Below are positions 44,271-53,388 of a stretch of DNA of 64,000 bases, in pieces. The stretch comes from an uncultured Roseateles sp. Its GTDB lineage: Bacteria; Pseudomonadota; Gammaproteobacteria; Burkholderiales; Burkholderiaceae_C. The stretch's first letter is position 1; each line of letters starts with the position of its first letter. Position numbers and translations under genes: made by a program. The notes beneath the pieces were generated by a model. The model was not told where the DNA came from. It made no database searches and was given only the letters and a program-made list of their open reading frames with translations. The DNA is taken from the NCBI RefSeq assembly GCF_913777145.1, contig NZ_CAJYPS010000027.1, forward strand, positions 372,001-436,000, in the 5' to 3' direction.

Positions 44271-45998
44271 ATGGCCGACCGTCGTTTCTTTCCCCGCCCT
44301 GCCGTCGAGGCCAGCTTCAACCGCTGGGACTGGGCGCTGCTGCCGCTGGTGCTGGCGGTGCTGATCCTGCTCGCGCTGGCCGCGGCGCAGATGGCCAAGC
44401 CTTTCCATGTGGGCGAGGCGCTGCCGCTGAGCCTGGACCCGGCCAACCTGCCCTACTACCTGCTGCGCACCACGCTGCGCATGTTCATCGCACTCGCGGC
44501 GTCCGTCGTGTTCGCCTGCGTGTTCGCGGTGCTGGCGGCCAAGGTGAAGGCGGCCGAGAAGGTGCTGGTGCCGCTGCTGGACATCCTGCAGTCCATCCCC
44601 ATCCTCGGGTTCCAGGCGATCGCGGTGGCGCCCTTCATCGCGCTGTTCCCGGGCAATCTGTTCGGCGTGGAGCTGGCGGCGCTGTTCGCGATCTTCACCA
44701 GCCAGGCCTGGAACATGGCCTTCAGCCTCTACCAGTCGCTGCGCACCGTGCCGGCCGAGCTGCAGGAGGCGGCACGCATCTTCCAGCTGTCGGGCTGGCA
44801 GCGCTTCTGGCGCCTGGAGCTGCCGTTCGCGATGCCGGGCCTGCTGTGGAACATGATGATGAGCATGTCCGGCGGCTGGTTCTTCGTGGTCGCGTCGGAG
44901 GCCATCTCGGTGGCCGGCCAGGACATCAAGCTGCCCGGCGTGGGCTCCTACATCGCGGTGGCCATCGAGGCGCGCGACCTGGGCGCGATCGGCTGGGCCA
45001 TCCTCGGCATGCTGATCGGCATCCTGCTGTACGACCAGCTGTTCTTCCGGCCGCTGCTGGCCTGGGCGGACAAGTTCCGCTTCGAGGAATCCGGCAGCGA
45101 GAACGCGCCGCAGTCCTGGCTGCTGACCTGGCTGCGCCGCACCGCGTTGCTGCAGAAGCTGGGCGAGTGGCCCGCCCGCTGGCTGACGGCGAGCTTCCGG
45201 CCACTGCGCAAGACCTATGACGGCCGCTCGCTGCGCGCCAAGGCCAGGGCCCCCAACCCGCTGTGGGGCCGCGCCTGGGACGCGCTGGTGGCGGCGCTGG
45301 TGCTGTTCGCCGTGTGGCGGCTGGTGAGCTTCATCCACACCGAGGTGGGCTGGGGCGAGGCCGCCCATGTGTTCAAGCTGGGCCTGTACACGCTGGCGCG
45401 GGTGCTGCTGCTGATCGCGGTGGCCTCGCTGATCTGGGTGCCCATCGGCGTGTGGATAGGCCTGAACCCGCGCATCGCCGGCCGCGTGCAGGCGGTGGCG
45501 CAGTTCCTCGCGGCCTTCCCGTCCAACCTGGTGTTTCCGATGGCCGTGCTGCTGATCGTGAAGTACCGGCTGGACCCGGACCTGTGGCTGTCGCCGCTCA
45601 TCATCCTGGGCACGCAGTGGTATCTGCTGTTCAACGTGGTGGCGGGTGCCTCCAGCATCCCCACCGAGCTGCGCCTGGCCGCGCAGAACCTGGGCCTCAG
45701 GGGCTGGCTGGCCTGGCGGCGCTACCTGCTGCCGGCGGTCTTCCCCAGCTTCGTGACCGGCGCCATCACCGCCAGCGGCGGCTCCTGGAACGCCAGCATC
45801 GTGGCCGAGTACGTGAGCTGGGGCGACACCCAGCTCCAGGCCCAGGGCCTGGGCAGCTACATCCAGCAGATGACCACCGCGGGCGACTTCCCGCGCATCG
45901 CGCTGGGCATAGGCGTGATGTGCATCTTCGTGATGACGCTGAACCACTGGGTCTGGCGGCGGCTGTATCGCGTCGCGGAAGAACGAATGCATTTCTAG
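44271..45998 (+). CDS. ABC transporter permease with duplicated BPD domain (NitT/TauT-type)
   Basis: This 575-residue inner-membrane protein has two consecutive permease units. The first (about 20-260) holds the EAA loop ELQEAARIFQLSGWQRFWRL (about 163-182); the second (about 330-570) holds ELRLAAQNLGLRGWLAWRRY. Normal NitT/TauT permeases (SsuC, TauC) are about 250 residues and dimerise, so this is a fused pair. The ATPase gene follows with copy C of the repeat in between. No binding protein is found in the window, so substrate (sulfonate, nitrate, bicarbonate) cannot be named. Confidence 0.88.
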   Translation: MADRRFFPRPAVEASFNRWDWALLPLVLAVLILLALAAAQMAKPFHVGEALPLSLDPANLPYYLLRTTLRMFIALAASVVFACVFAVLAAKVKAAEKVLVPLLDILQSIPILGFQAIAVAPFIALFPGNLFGVELAALFAIFTSQAWNMAFSLYQSLRTVPAELQEAARIFQLSGWQRFWRLELPFAMPGLLWNMMMSMSGGWFFVVASEAISVAGQDIKLPGVGSYIAVAIEARDLGAIGWAILGMLIGILLYDQLFFRPLLAWADKFRFEESGSENAPQSWLLTWLRRTALLQKLGEWPARWLTASFRPLRKTYDGRSLRAKARAPNPLWGRAWDALVAALVLFAVWRLVSFIHTEVGWGEAAHVFKLGLYTLARVLLLIAVASLIWVPIGVWIGLNPRIAGRVQAVAQFLAAFPSNLVFPMAVLLIVKYRLDPDLWLSPLIILGTQWYLLFNVVAGASSIPTELRLAAQNLGLRGWLAWRRYLLPAVFPSFVTGAITASGGSWNASIVAEYVSWGDTQLQAQGLGSYIQQMTTAGDFPRIALGIGVMCIFVMTLNHWVWRRLYRVAEERMHF

Positions 45999-46105
45999 AC
46001 CACCCCGTACCGGCTTCGCCGGCCCCCTCAAGGGGGCGCCTCCGACTGCCCGGCGAAGCCGGATCAGCGCAGGCCGCTGGACGAGCGGCCCGCCCTTGGC
46101 GGCCG
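45999..46105 (+). repeat. Intergenic repeat, copy C
   Basis: The first 23 bases (45999-46021) match copy A (1143-1165) at 22 positions; CCCCTCAAGGGGGCG follows, then a GCCCGGC...GCCGG stretch related to the other copies. It lies directly after the permease stop and before the ATPase gene. Confidence 0.7.
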
Positions 46106-46126
46106 CAGAGACCGCAGGAAACCATC

Positions 46127-47431
46127 ATGGAAGCATTGATCGAACTGAAGAACGTCGCCAAGGGCTTCAAGTCCGCGGATGGCAGCCTGCGCACGGTGCT
46201 GGAGCACGTGGACTTCACGCTCGCCAAGGGCGAGATCGTCGCGCTGCTGGGCCAGAGCGGCTCGGGCAAGAGCACGCTGCTGCGCATCATGGCCGGGCTG
46301 ATCCCGGCGGACAGCGGCGATGTGCACTACCGCGGCCAGCCGTTGTTCGGGCCGGCGCAGGGCATCGCGATGGTGTTCCAGAGCTTTGCGCTGTTCCCGT
46401 GGCTGACCGTGCAGCAGAACGTGGAGCTGGGGCTGGAGGCCGCCGGCGTGGCGGCAGCAGAGCGCGCGCGGCGCGCCGAGGCGGCGATCGCGCTGATCGG
46501 GCTGTCGGGCTTCGAGGGCGCGCTGCCGCGCGAGCTGTCGGGCGGCATGCGCCAGCGCGTGGGCATGGCGCGCGCGCTGGTGATGGAGCCGCCGGTGCTG
46601 CTGATGGACGAGGCCTTCTCGGCGCTGGACGTGCTGACCGGCGAGCGCCTGCGCAACGAGATCCTGGAACTGTGGGACGGCGGCCAGATGCCCACGCAGG
46701 CCATGCTGGTGGTGTCGCACAACATCGAGGAGGCCGTGATGATGGCCGACCGCGTGCTGATCTTCTCCAGCAACCCGGGCCGGGTGCGCGCCGAGCTGCC
46801 CATCACGCTGCCGCGCCCGCGCCGCGCCGACAGCCCCGAGGTGCGGCTGCTGATCGACGAGGTCTACCGCCTGATGACCAGCGCCACGCCGCTGCCCGGC
46901 GCGGCCGGCGCGCACGAGGAGGCCGCCCGCCCCCACCTCACCGACCGCCTGCCCCAGGCCGAGGTGGGCCGCATGGAGAGCCTGCTGGAGCTGCTGGCCG
47001 ACGAGCCCTTCAAGGGCCGCGCCGACCTGCCGCAGTTGGTGGAGGAGAGCGAGCTCACCGACGAGGACGTGCTGCCGTTGGCCGCCGCGCTGCACCGCCT
47101 GGGCCTGGCCCAGCTCAGCGGCGGCGACCTGCTGCTGACGCCGCTGGGCCACCGCTACGTGGAGGGTAGCCACGAGTTCCGCCGCCAGGTGTTCGGCCAG
47201 CAGCTGTTGGAACATGTGCCGCTGGCCGCCTTCATACGCCACAGCCTGGAGCAGGAGGCGGACGGCGAGCTGAAGGAGGAACCCTTCCTCAAGCTGCTCA
47301 GCGAGAGCATGGACGCGCACGAGGCCGAGCATGTGCTGCGCGTGGCCATCGAGTGGGCGCGCTATGGCGAGGTGTTCGAGTACGACTACCACACGGGCCT
47401 GATCCACCTGCCCGAGTCGGGCGAGGACTGA
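46127..47431 (+). CDS. ABC transporter ATP-binding protein with AAA-associated C-terminal domain
   Basis: This 434-residue ATPase partners with the double permease. Walker A GQSGSGKS (42-49), signature LSGGM (137-141) and Walker B VLLMDE (157-162) are intact and similar to SsuB/TauB. The last 170 residues (AEVGRMESLLELLADEPFKG ... VAIEWARYGEVFEYDYHTGL) are a separate winged-helix-like domain known as AAA-associated, found on a subset of NitT/TauT ATPases and thought to regulate them. It follows copy C of the repeat. Confidence 0.9.
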   Translation: MEALIELKNVAKGFKSADGSLRTVLEHVDFTLAKGEIVALLGQSGSGKSTLLRIMAGLIPADSGDVHYRGQPLFGPAQGIAMVFQSFALFPWLTVQQNVELGLEAAGVAAAERARRAEAAIALIGLSGFEGALPRELSGGMRQRVGMARALVMEPPVLLMDEAFSALDVLTGERLRNEILELWDGGQMPTQAMLVVSHNIEEAVMMADRVLIFSSNPGRVRAELPITLPRPRRADSPEVRLLIDEVYRLMTSATPLPGAAGAHEEAARPHLTDRLPQAEVGRMESLLELLADEPFKGRADLPQLVEESELTDEDVLPLAAALHRLGLAQLSGGDLLLTPLGHRYVEGSHEFRRQVFGQQLLEHVPLAAFIRHSLEQEADGELKEEPFLKLLSESMDAHEAEHVLRVAIEWARYGEVFEYDYHTGLIHLPESGED

Positions 47432-47452
47432 GCGGCCCGCGAGCCACGCCGG

Positions 47453-47468
47453 ATGACAAACATGTAAT
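47453..47468 (+). promoter_or_regulatory. CopR/CusR-type metal-response operator candidate
   Basis: ATGACAAACATGTAAT closely resembles the dyad TGACA-N4-TGTnAT recognised by CopR/CusR/CinR-type response regulators. It lies 96 bp before the CzcE-like ATG, whose operon also encodes such a regulator and its kinase. Autoregulation by metal is inferred from this. Confidence 0.55.
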
Positions 47469-47564
47469 CCGGCTGTTCGGTTCGCGACGCGGGGCGATTT
47501 CTAAAGTGATGGACATGCAGACGGCAATCACGCCGCTGCAGCAACCCCAAGCAAGGACATCACC

Positions 47565-47909
47565 ATGAACACCCGCACCTCTCTCGTTCGCATCGCCGGT
47601 CTGCTCGCCATCGCGCTGCCCGCTTTCGCCCACGCCGCCTGCCAGGACCGCTTCGCCAACGGCATGTGCCTGTACGGCAGCTCGCACACGGGCCAGCAGG
47701 CCGAGCGCGTCATCGACGTCCAGAAGGCCGGCCACACCGTCGGCGTGAACTACGGCGAGACCGTGAAGTTCGTCGACGGCGACAAGTCCTTCACCTGGAC
47801 CTTCAACGGCCTGGGCGGCCGCAATGTGGACGTGCAGCGCATCGCGCCGGCCGGCTTCATGACGCACGGCCTGAACGTCAGCGTGGACCGCGATCCGAGC
47901 AACATCTGA
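47565..47909 (+). CDS. CzcE-like periplasmic metal-binding protein
   Basis: This 114-residue protein has a signal peptide (MNTRTSLVRIAGLLAIALPA) and a small beta-rich domain (ERVIDVQKAGHTVGVNYGET, KFVDGDKSFTWTFNG, VDVQRIAPAGFM) that resembles CzcE of Cupriavidus, a periplasmic copper/cadmium-binding protein. Conserved His, Met and Cys in the mature part could bind metal (AACQDRF, NGMCLYG). It is the first gene after the CopR-like box. No efflux pump is near, so it may act as a periplasmic metal buffer. Confidence 0.75.
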   Translation: MNTRTSLVRIAGLLAIALPAFAHAACQDRFANGMCLYGSSHTGQQAERVIDVQKAGHTVGVNYGETVKFVDGDKSFTWTFNGLGGRNVDVQRIAPAGFMTHGLNVSVDRDPSNI

Positions 47910-48000
47910 GCGCGGCCACGCCCCGCATGTCGCCCTGTCATTCATGCGCAGGCTGTCGGCCCGGACGGCCGTGGCCTGCCCCTGCCGAACACCCCACACC

Positions 48001-48789
48001 ATGAACCGCCGATCCCTGCTGAGCCGCGCCAGCGCGCTGGCCGCCACCCTGGCCATCACCACCCTGTCCGCTGCCGCCCAGGCGCAGACCTCCATTACCG
48101 CGCCGGTGCCCGTCAAGAACGTGGTGCTGGTGCACGGCCTGTTCGCCGACGGCTCCAGCTGGGGCAAGGTGATCCCGCTGCTGCAGGCCCAGGGCCTGCA
48201 CGTGACCTCGGTGCAGAACCCACTGACCAGCCTGGCCGACGACGCCGCCGCCGTGAAGCGCGTGCTGGCGCAGCAGGATGGCCCGACGCTGCTGGTCGGC
48301 CACTCCTATGCCGGCATGGTGATCACACAGGCCGGTGACGCCCCCCAGGTCGCGGGCCTGGTCTACATCGCAGCGCGTGCGCCCGATGCCGGCGAGGACT
48401 ACCCCGCGCTGACCCGCAAGTTCACGCCGGCCCCGGCGTCCGCGGGCATCCAGTGGAGCGGCGACTGGGCCACGCTGACGGAAAGCGCCTTCGTGAAGGA
48501 CTTCGCCGGTGATCTGCCCACGGCCGAGGCGCGCAGCTACTTCGCGGTGCAGCAACCCTTTGCCCGCGCGATCACGCAGGCCAGGACCACGGTCGCCGCC
48601 TGGCGCCTGAAGCCGACCTGGTACGCGGTCTCCACGCAGGACCGCACGATAGATCCCGACCTGCAGCGCTTCATGGCGCAGCGCATGGGGGCCAAGACCA
48701 TAGAGCTGCCGGCCAGCCACGTGTCGCTGCTGTCACGACCCCAGGAGGTCGCGAACCTCATCATCAGCGCGGCCCAGGCGCAGCGCTGA
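48001..48789 (+). CDS. Exported alpha/beta hydrolase
   Basis: This 262-residue protein has a signal peptide (MNRRSLLSRASALAATLAIT, cleavage after AQA) and an intact hydrolase triad region: nucleophile GHSYAG, C-terminal His in LPASHVSLLSRP, and VVLVHGLFADGSSWGKVIP at the oxyanion side. It resembles esterases/EstC-like or haloperoxidase-type hydrolases that act on small esters. It lies between the CzcE-like gene and the two-component genes. Any role in metal response is unknown. Confidence 0.82.
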   Translation: MNRRSLLSRASALAATLAITTLSAAAQAQTSITAPVPVKNVVLVHGLFADGSSWGKVIPLLQAQGLHVTSVQNPLTSLADDAAAVKRVLAQQDGPTLLVGHSYAGMVITQAGDAPQVAGLVYIAARAPDAGEDYPALTRKFTPAPASAGIQWSGDWATLTESAFVKDFAGDLPTAEARSYFAVQQPFARAITQARTTVAAWRLKPTWYAVSTQDRTIDPDLQRFMAQRMGAKTIELPASHVSLLSRPQEVANLIISAAQAQR

Positions 48790-48852
48790 CCCCACACCGC
48801 AGGTGCGATCATGTGCAGCCCGCCCCACCCGGGGCAGCCACCGGGAGAAGAG

Positions 48853-49539
48853 ATGAGGGTCCTCGTCGTCGAGGATGAGCCCAAGCTGGCCGACTACCTG
48901 CGCAAGGGCCTGACCGAGAACGGCTATGTGGTGGATGTGGCCACCGACGGCATCGATGGCCGCCACCTGGCGCTGCATGGCGAGTACGAGCTCATCGTGC
49001 TGGACGTGATGCTGCCGGGCGTGGACGGCTTCAGCATCCTGAAGGCGGTCAAGGCCGCCAAGGACGTGGCCGTGCTGATGCTGACCGCCCGCGACCGCGT
49101 GGAAGACCGCGTGCACGGCCTGCAGGAGGGCGCGGACGACTACCTGGTCAAGCCCTTCTCGTTCAGCGAACTGCTGGCCCGCATGACCGCGCTGCGCCGC
49201 CGCGGCGTGCGTACCACCGGCGGATCGGTCGACACGGGCACCCAGCTGGTGCTGGGCGAACTGCAGCTGGACCTGGCCCGGCGCAAGGCCTGGCGCGCGG
49301 GCCGGGCCATCGATCTCACCAACAAGGAATTCCTGCTGCTGGCCCTGCTGATGCGACGCCAGGGCGAGGTGCTGTCGCGCACCGTGCTGGCCGAGCAGGT
49401 GTGGGACATGAACTTCGACAGCGACACCAACGTGGTGGAGGTGGCCGTGCGCCGCCTGCGCGCCAAGATGGACGACCCCTTCGACACCAAGATGCTGCGC
49501 ACCGTGCGCGGCATGGGCTACGTGCTGGAGCTGCCGTGA
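48853..49539 (+). CDS. OmpR-family response regulator (CopR/CusR/CzcR-type)
   Basis: This 228-residue cytosolic regulator has a receiver domain with phosphorylation site Asp51 (LIVLDVMLPG), Lys100 in DDYLVKPFSF, and a C-terminal winged helix (DLTNKEFLLLALLMRRQGEV, VEVAVRRLRAKMDDPFD, TVRGMGYVLEL). The mix of motifs is of the heavy-metal CopR/CusR/IrlR group. ATG 48853 is preceded by GGGAGAAGAG. It overlaps the kinase gene by 4 bp (GTGA). Confidence 0.92.
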   Translation: MRVLVVEDEPKLADYLRKGLTENGYVVDVATDGIDGRHLALHGEYELIVLDVMLPGVDGFSILKAVKAAKDVAVLMLTARDRVEDRVHGLQEGADDYLVKPFSFSELLARMTALRRRGVRTTGGSVDTGTQLVLGELQLDLARRKAWRAGRAIDLTNKEFLLLALLMRRQGEVLSRTVLAEQVWDMNFDSDTNVVEVAVRRLRAKMDDPFDTKMLRTVRGMGYVLELP

Positions 49540-50909
49540 AGCCTCCCGGCGGCTTCGGCTCCATCGCGGCCCGGCTGGGCCTGATGCTGGCGCTGGTCGC
49601 CGTGCTGGTGTTCGCGGTGGCCGGCTTTCTGCTGCACAAGGCGCTGGAGCAGGTGCTGCTGGCCGACGAGAGCTCCGACTTGAAGGGCAAGACCCAGGTC
49701 GTGCAGCGCTTCATCGACGAGGTGCACAGCGCCGACGACCTGCCCATGCTGCGCCGGCACCTGGATGCCACCAGCATAGGCGGGCGCTACCGCTGGAATG
49801 TCTGGCTGGTTCGCAGCGACGGTACGGTCGTGTACGGCGCCGACCCCGTTCCCCCGACCTTGCAACCGGACGGCGACAAGCTGCGGCTGCGCCGCCAGGA
49901 TGGTGTCGAGCTGCGCGGCACCAGCTACCACCTGGACGCCAGCAACCCGCTGCTCGCCGGCGTGCAGGTGCTGATCGGCATGGACCCGAGGCCGCGCGCC
50001 GAGATGCTCAGGCGCTACGACACCTTCAGCCTCGTGGTCTGCGCACTGGGCGTGCTGGGCACGGTGGGCCTGTCGCTGTTTGCGACCCGGCGCGGGCTGC
50101 GCTCCATCCTGCGCCTGTCCGACGAGGCCTCCGCGATACAGCCCGGCACGCTGTCGCGCCGGCTCACGCTGCCGCAAGGCAGCGCCGAGCTGATGCCACT
50201 GGCCGAACGCTTCAACGAGGTGCTGGAGCGCATGGAGGCCGCCTGGGGCCAGCTGGAGGGCTTCAATGCCGATGTGGCCCACGAGCTGCGCACGCCGCTG
50301 GCCATCATGATCAACGGCGCTGAGGTGGCGCTGGCCCGCGAGCGGCCGCTGCCCGAGCTGCGCGAGGTGCTGGAGTCCCACCTGGAGGAGCTGCGCTCGC
50401 TGGCCTACATGGTCAACGACATGCTGTTCCTGGCCCGCGCCGACCGTGGCGACGGCCCCGACCATCTGGAGAACATGTGCCTCAGCAGCGAGGCGCTGAG
50501 CGTGGGCGATTTCGTCGAGGCGGTGCTGGAGGACAGGCAGCAGCGCCTGCGGGTCCAGGGCGACGCCCAGGTCTATGCCAACCGCGTGCTGGTGCGCCGC
50601 GCGCTGGTGAACCTGCTGACCAACGGCTCCCGCCACGCGCCCTGGGGTGCCGAGCTGACGGTCCTGATCACCTGCGAGGGCCCGCTGGCCCGCGTCATCG
50701 TGCGCAACCCCGGCCCGGCCATCCCGGCCGAGGTGCAGCAGCGCATGTTCGACCGCTTCTGGCGCGGCGAGAGTTCGCGTGCCAAGTCCGGCGACCGCTT
50801 CGGCCTGGGCCTGGCCATCGTGCGCGCGATCGCCCGCATGCATGGTGGCGACACGCTGGTGCACTGCGAGGGCGGCTTCACCGACATCGGCTTCACGCTG
50901 AAGGCCTGA
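49536..50909 (+). CDS. Heavy-metal-type sensor histidine kinase (CusS/IrlS-like)
   Basis: This 457-residue inner-membrane kinase has helices at about 14-36 and 165-184 around a periplasmic sensor, then HAMP, a histidine box (FNADVAHELRTPLAIMINGA, His249) and an ATPase domain (NLLTNGSRHAPWGAEL, FDRFWRGESSRAKSGDR, GLGLAIVRAIARMHGG). The start is GTG 49536, overlapping the regulator stop. With the regulator, CzcE-like protein and CopR-like box it forms a metal-sensing unit. The sensed metal is not readable. Confidence 0.92.
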   Translation: MKPPGGFGSIAARLGLMLALVAVLVFAVAGFLLHKALEQVLLADESSDLKGKTQVVQRFIDEVHSADDLPMLRRHLDATSIGGRYRWNVWLVRSDGTVVYGADPVPPTLQPDGDKLRLRRQDGVELRGTSYHLDASNPLLAGVQVLIGMDPRPRAEMLRRYDTFSLVVCALGVLGTVGLSLFATRRGLRSILRLSDEASAIQPGTLSRRLTLPQGSAELMPLAERFNEVLERMEAAWGQLEGFNADVAHELRTPLAIMINGAEVALARERPLPELREVLESHLEELRSLAYMVNDMLFLARADRGDGPDHLENMCLSSEALSVGDFVEAVLEDRQQRLRVQGDAQVYANRVLVRRALVNLLTNGSRHAPWGAELTVLITCEGPLARVIVRNPGPAIPAEVQQRMFDRFWRGESSRAKSGDRFGLGLAIVRAIARMHGGDTLVHCEGGFTDIGFTLKA

Positions 50910-50910
50910 G

Positions 50911-50936
50911 CCCGGCCCCCGGGAAAGTCCCGGGCC
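50911..50936 (+). terminator. GC-rich hairpin after the sensor kinase gene
   Basis: CCCGGG (50918-50923) can pair with CCCGGG (50929-50934) around AAAGT immediately after the stop. No T-run, so a weak candidate terminator. Confidence 0.35.
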
Positions 50937-51018
50937 GCGATCACATGAGTCAGGGGTGTCAGGACTTGCCTGGCGCGCGCAGACTGGGGCGTCATCCTGC
51001 AAGCAGTCTGGAGTTCGC

Positions 51019-51699
51019 ATGCACGCCCCATCCCGCCTCTGTGTGACCGCCCTGCTGGCGCTGGGCCTGGCCCAGGCCGCGTCCGCCGCCGTCGTGAGCA
51101 CGCCGCTGGCCACCCCGCTGACCACCGAGATCAACCCGGGCGGCGGCTACAGCGACGGCACCGGCGTGTGGTTCAACCCGCTGACCGGCTATGCCGAGTC
51201 ACGCGGCTACTACTTCCCCGACACGCTGTACGCGGACGGCCTGTTCTTCCTGCTGCTGGACGCCTCGCAGAGCACGCCCGAGGCGCTGGTCTTCACGCAG
51301 GGCTTCTTCTCGCGCGGCAATGGCGTGATCTACGCGAGCAACATGAACCCGGCGCGCTTCGACGCGGGCGCGGTGATCGGCCCCGGCGTGGGCGTGCAAA
51401 GCCCCGGCGACGGCTACCCCGACCTGGGCCCCACCTATGGCAACTGGACGCCCGGCCGCGGCTACCTGGGCCTGACGATACGCGACGCCAGCGGCAGCTC
51501 GCCCAGCGACGTGTTCTACGGCTATGCCGACCTCACGGTGAACGCCGACTACTCGATCACGCTGAACGGCTTCGCCTACGAGAACGTGCGCGGCGCCAGC
51601 ATCACCGCGGCGCCGGTGCCCGAGCCGGCCAGCTACGGCCTGCTGGCGCTGGGCTTGCTGGGCGTGGCGGCCGCAGTGCGCCGCCGCATGCCGCGCTGA
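51019..51699 (+). CDS. PEP-CTERM sorting-domain protein (unrelated to the tandem triplet)
   Basis: This 226-residue exported protein starts with a signal peptide (MHAPSRLCVTALLALGLAQA) and ends with VPEPASYGLLALGLLGVAAA plus RRRMPR, the exosortase signal. The middle (EINPGGGYSDGTGVWFNPLT, GNWTPGRGYLGLTIRD) differs from the three tandem paralogues. It is probably anchored at or released from the cell surface. It ends 6 bp before the convergent acyl-CoA synthetase gene; both stops lie in a short palindrome. Confidence 0.88.
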   Translation: MHAPSRLCVTALLALGLAQAASAAVVSTPLATPLTTEINPGGGYSDGTGVWFNPLTGYAESRGYYFPDTLYADGLFFLLLDASQSTPEALVFTQGFFSRGNGVIYASNMNPARFDAGAVIGPGVGVQSPGDGYPDLGPTYGNWTPGRGYLGLTIRDASGSSPSDVFYGYADLTVNADYSITLNGFAYENVRGASITAAPVPEPASYGLLALGLLGVAAAVRRRMPR

Positions 51700-51709
51700 G
51701 CCCCCTCAG
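51696..51709. terminator. Short hairpin across two convergent stops
   Basis: CTGAG (51696-51700) and CTCAG (51705-51709) enclose CCCC; both TGA stops lie in the arms. Confidence 0.35.
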
Positions 51710-53388
51710 GCCGGCGTGCGGCCGGCCGCCTGCTCGCGCTCCTGCAGCGTGCGCCACATCACCTTGCCGGCGCCGCTCTTGGGCAGGCTGGGCACGAACT
51801 CGATCAGGCGCGGCGCCTTGTAGGCCGCCATGTGGGCGTGGCACCAGTCGCGCAGCTCGGCCTCGGTCAGCGCCTCGAAGCCGGCGCGCTTGACCACCAG
51901 CGCCTTCACGGTCTCGCCGCGGTAGGCATCGGGCGCCGAGATCACGCAGGCCTCGGCCACGCCGGGGTGGCCGTGCATCAGGTTCTCCACCTCGGCCGGC
52001 CAGACCTTGAAGCCGCTCGCATTGATCATGCGCTTGAGGCGGTCGGTGATGAAGAAGTAGCCCTGCTCGTCGGTCGTGCCGATGTCGCCGGTGCGAAAGA
52101 AGCGCTTGCCCTCGAAGGTGATGAAGGCGTCGGCGGTCGCGTCCGGACGGCCCCAGTAGCCGTCGAACACCATGGGGCCGTGGATGATGATCTCGCCCAC
52201 CTCGCCCGGCGCCAGCTCGCGCCGGGTGTCGGGGTCGATCACGCGTGCATCGCAGCTGAGGATGGGGATGCCCAGGCACTGCTGCTTGGGCGCGTCATAG
52301 GGGTTGGTGTGGCTGGGCGCCGCAGTCTCGGTGAGGCCGTAGCCCTCCATGTAGCGCAGGCCCCAGCGCTGCCACAGACGCTCGGCGATGGGCTGGGGCA
52401 TGGCCGCGCCGCCGCCGCCTATCGTGATGAGGCTGGAGAGGTCGAAATGCTCGGCCTCGGGGCTGGCCAGCAGGTCGATGACCATGGTGGGGATGTTGGT
52501 CCAGCGGGTCACGCGGTGGCGGGCGATCAGGCGGGCCGCGTACTCGCGCTGCCAGCGCGGCATCATCACCAGGCAGGCGCCCAGCGCCAGCGTGCCGTGC
52601 AGCACGACGACGATGCCCGTGATGTGGAACATGGGCACCACGCCCAGCACCACATCCTCGTGGCAGCTGTTGCTCCACAGCGCACCGGACATGATGTTGT
52701 GCTGCAGGCTGCGGTGGCGGTGCATGCAGCCCTTGGGGTGGCCGGTGGTGCCGCTGGTGTAGGGCAGCAGCGCCAGCTCGTCCGCCCCGCCCTCCTGGGC
52801 CAGCGGCGGCGGCGGGGCGCCGCAGTCCATGGCCTGGGCCCAGCGATGCACGCCGGCCGGCAGCGCCGGGTCCGCGCTCAGCCACTCGGCCCAGCCGGGG
52901 GGCAGGTCTTGCGCCTCGGGGTGGTTCAGGTCACAGGCCTCGCCCAGCCGGGTCACCAGCAGGCGCTCGGGCGCGAAGCCCGCGGCCAGCCATTCGGGCA
53001 GCAGGTCGGCGCTGGTGACCGCGAAGATCGCGCCGCTGTCCGAGATCAGATGCTGCAGCTCGGCCGCACGGCACATGGGGTTGACCGGCACCAGCACCGC
53101 GCCGCAGCGCCAGATCGCGTAGTGCGAGATCGCCAGCTGCGGGCAGTTCTGCAGGTCCACCAGCACGCGGTCGCCGCGGCCTATGCCGCGCTGGCTCAGC
53201 CAGGCCGCGACCCGCTCCACCTGGGCCGCCAGCTCCGCATAGGTGGTGACCGCCCCCAGGAAGCGCAGCGCCGGGCGCTGCGGGTAGCGGCGTGCGTTGA
53301 TGCGCAGGTTGTCGGGCAGCGCGGTGGCCGGCGGCTCGATCGCATGCGGCAGGCGGGCGGGCCACACCTGGTGGTGGGGTCGGGTCAT
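51706..53388 (-). CDS. Acyl-CoA synthetase/ligase (AMP-binding, long-chain type)
   Basis: This 560-residue adenylate-forming enzyme activates carboxylic acids to acyl-CoA. Core motifs are the ATP-binding LLPYTSGTTGHPKGCMHRHR, YMEGYGLTETAAPSHTNP, FRTGDIGTTDEQGYFFITDR and the C-terminal Lys in LPKSGAGKVMWRTL. All are intact. It resembles FadD-type long-chain fatty acid or 3-(methylthio)propionyl-CoA ligases; chain length is not readable. ATG 53388 overlaps the DMT transporter stop by 4 bp (ATGA), so they are coupled. Confidence 0.9.
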   Translation of the reverse strand: MTRPHHQVWPARLPHAIEPPATALPDNLRINARRYPQRPALRFLGAVTTYAELAAQVERVAAWLSQRGIGRGDRVLVDLQNCPQLAISHYAIWRCGAVLVPVNPMCRAAELQHLISDSGAIFAVTSADLLPEWLAAGFAPERLLVTRLGEACDLNHPEAQDLPPGWAEWLSADPALPAGVHRWAQAMDCGAPPPPLAQEGGADELALLPYTSGTTGHPKGCMHRHRSLQHNIMSGALWSNSCHEDVVLGVVPMFHITGIVVVLHGTLALGACLVMMPRWQREYAARLIARHRVTRWTNIPTMVIDLLASPEAEHFDLSSLITIGGGGAAMPQPIAERLWQRWGLRYMEGYGLTETAAPSHTNPYDAPKQQCLGIPILSCDARVIDPDTRRELAPGEVGEIIIHGPMVFDGYWGRPDATADAFITFEGKRFFRTGDIGTTDEQGYFFITDRLKRMINASGFKVWPAEVENLMHGHPGVAEACVISAPDAYRGETVKALVVKRAGFEALTEAELRDWCHAHMAAYKAPRLIEFVPSLPKSGAGKVMWRTLQEREQAAGRTPA

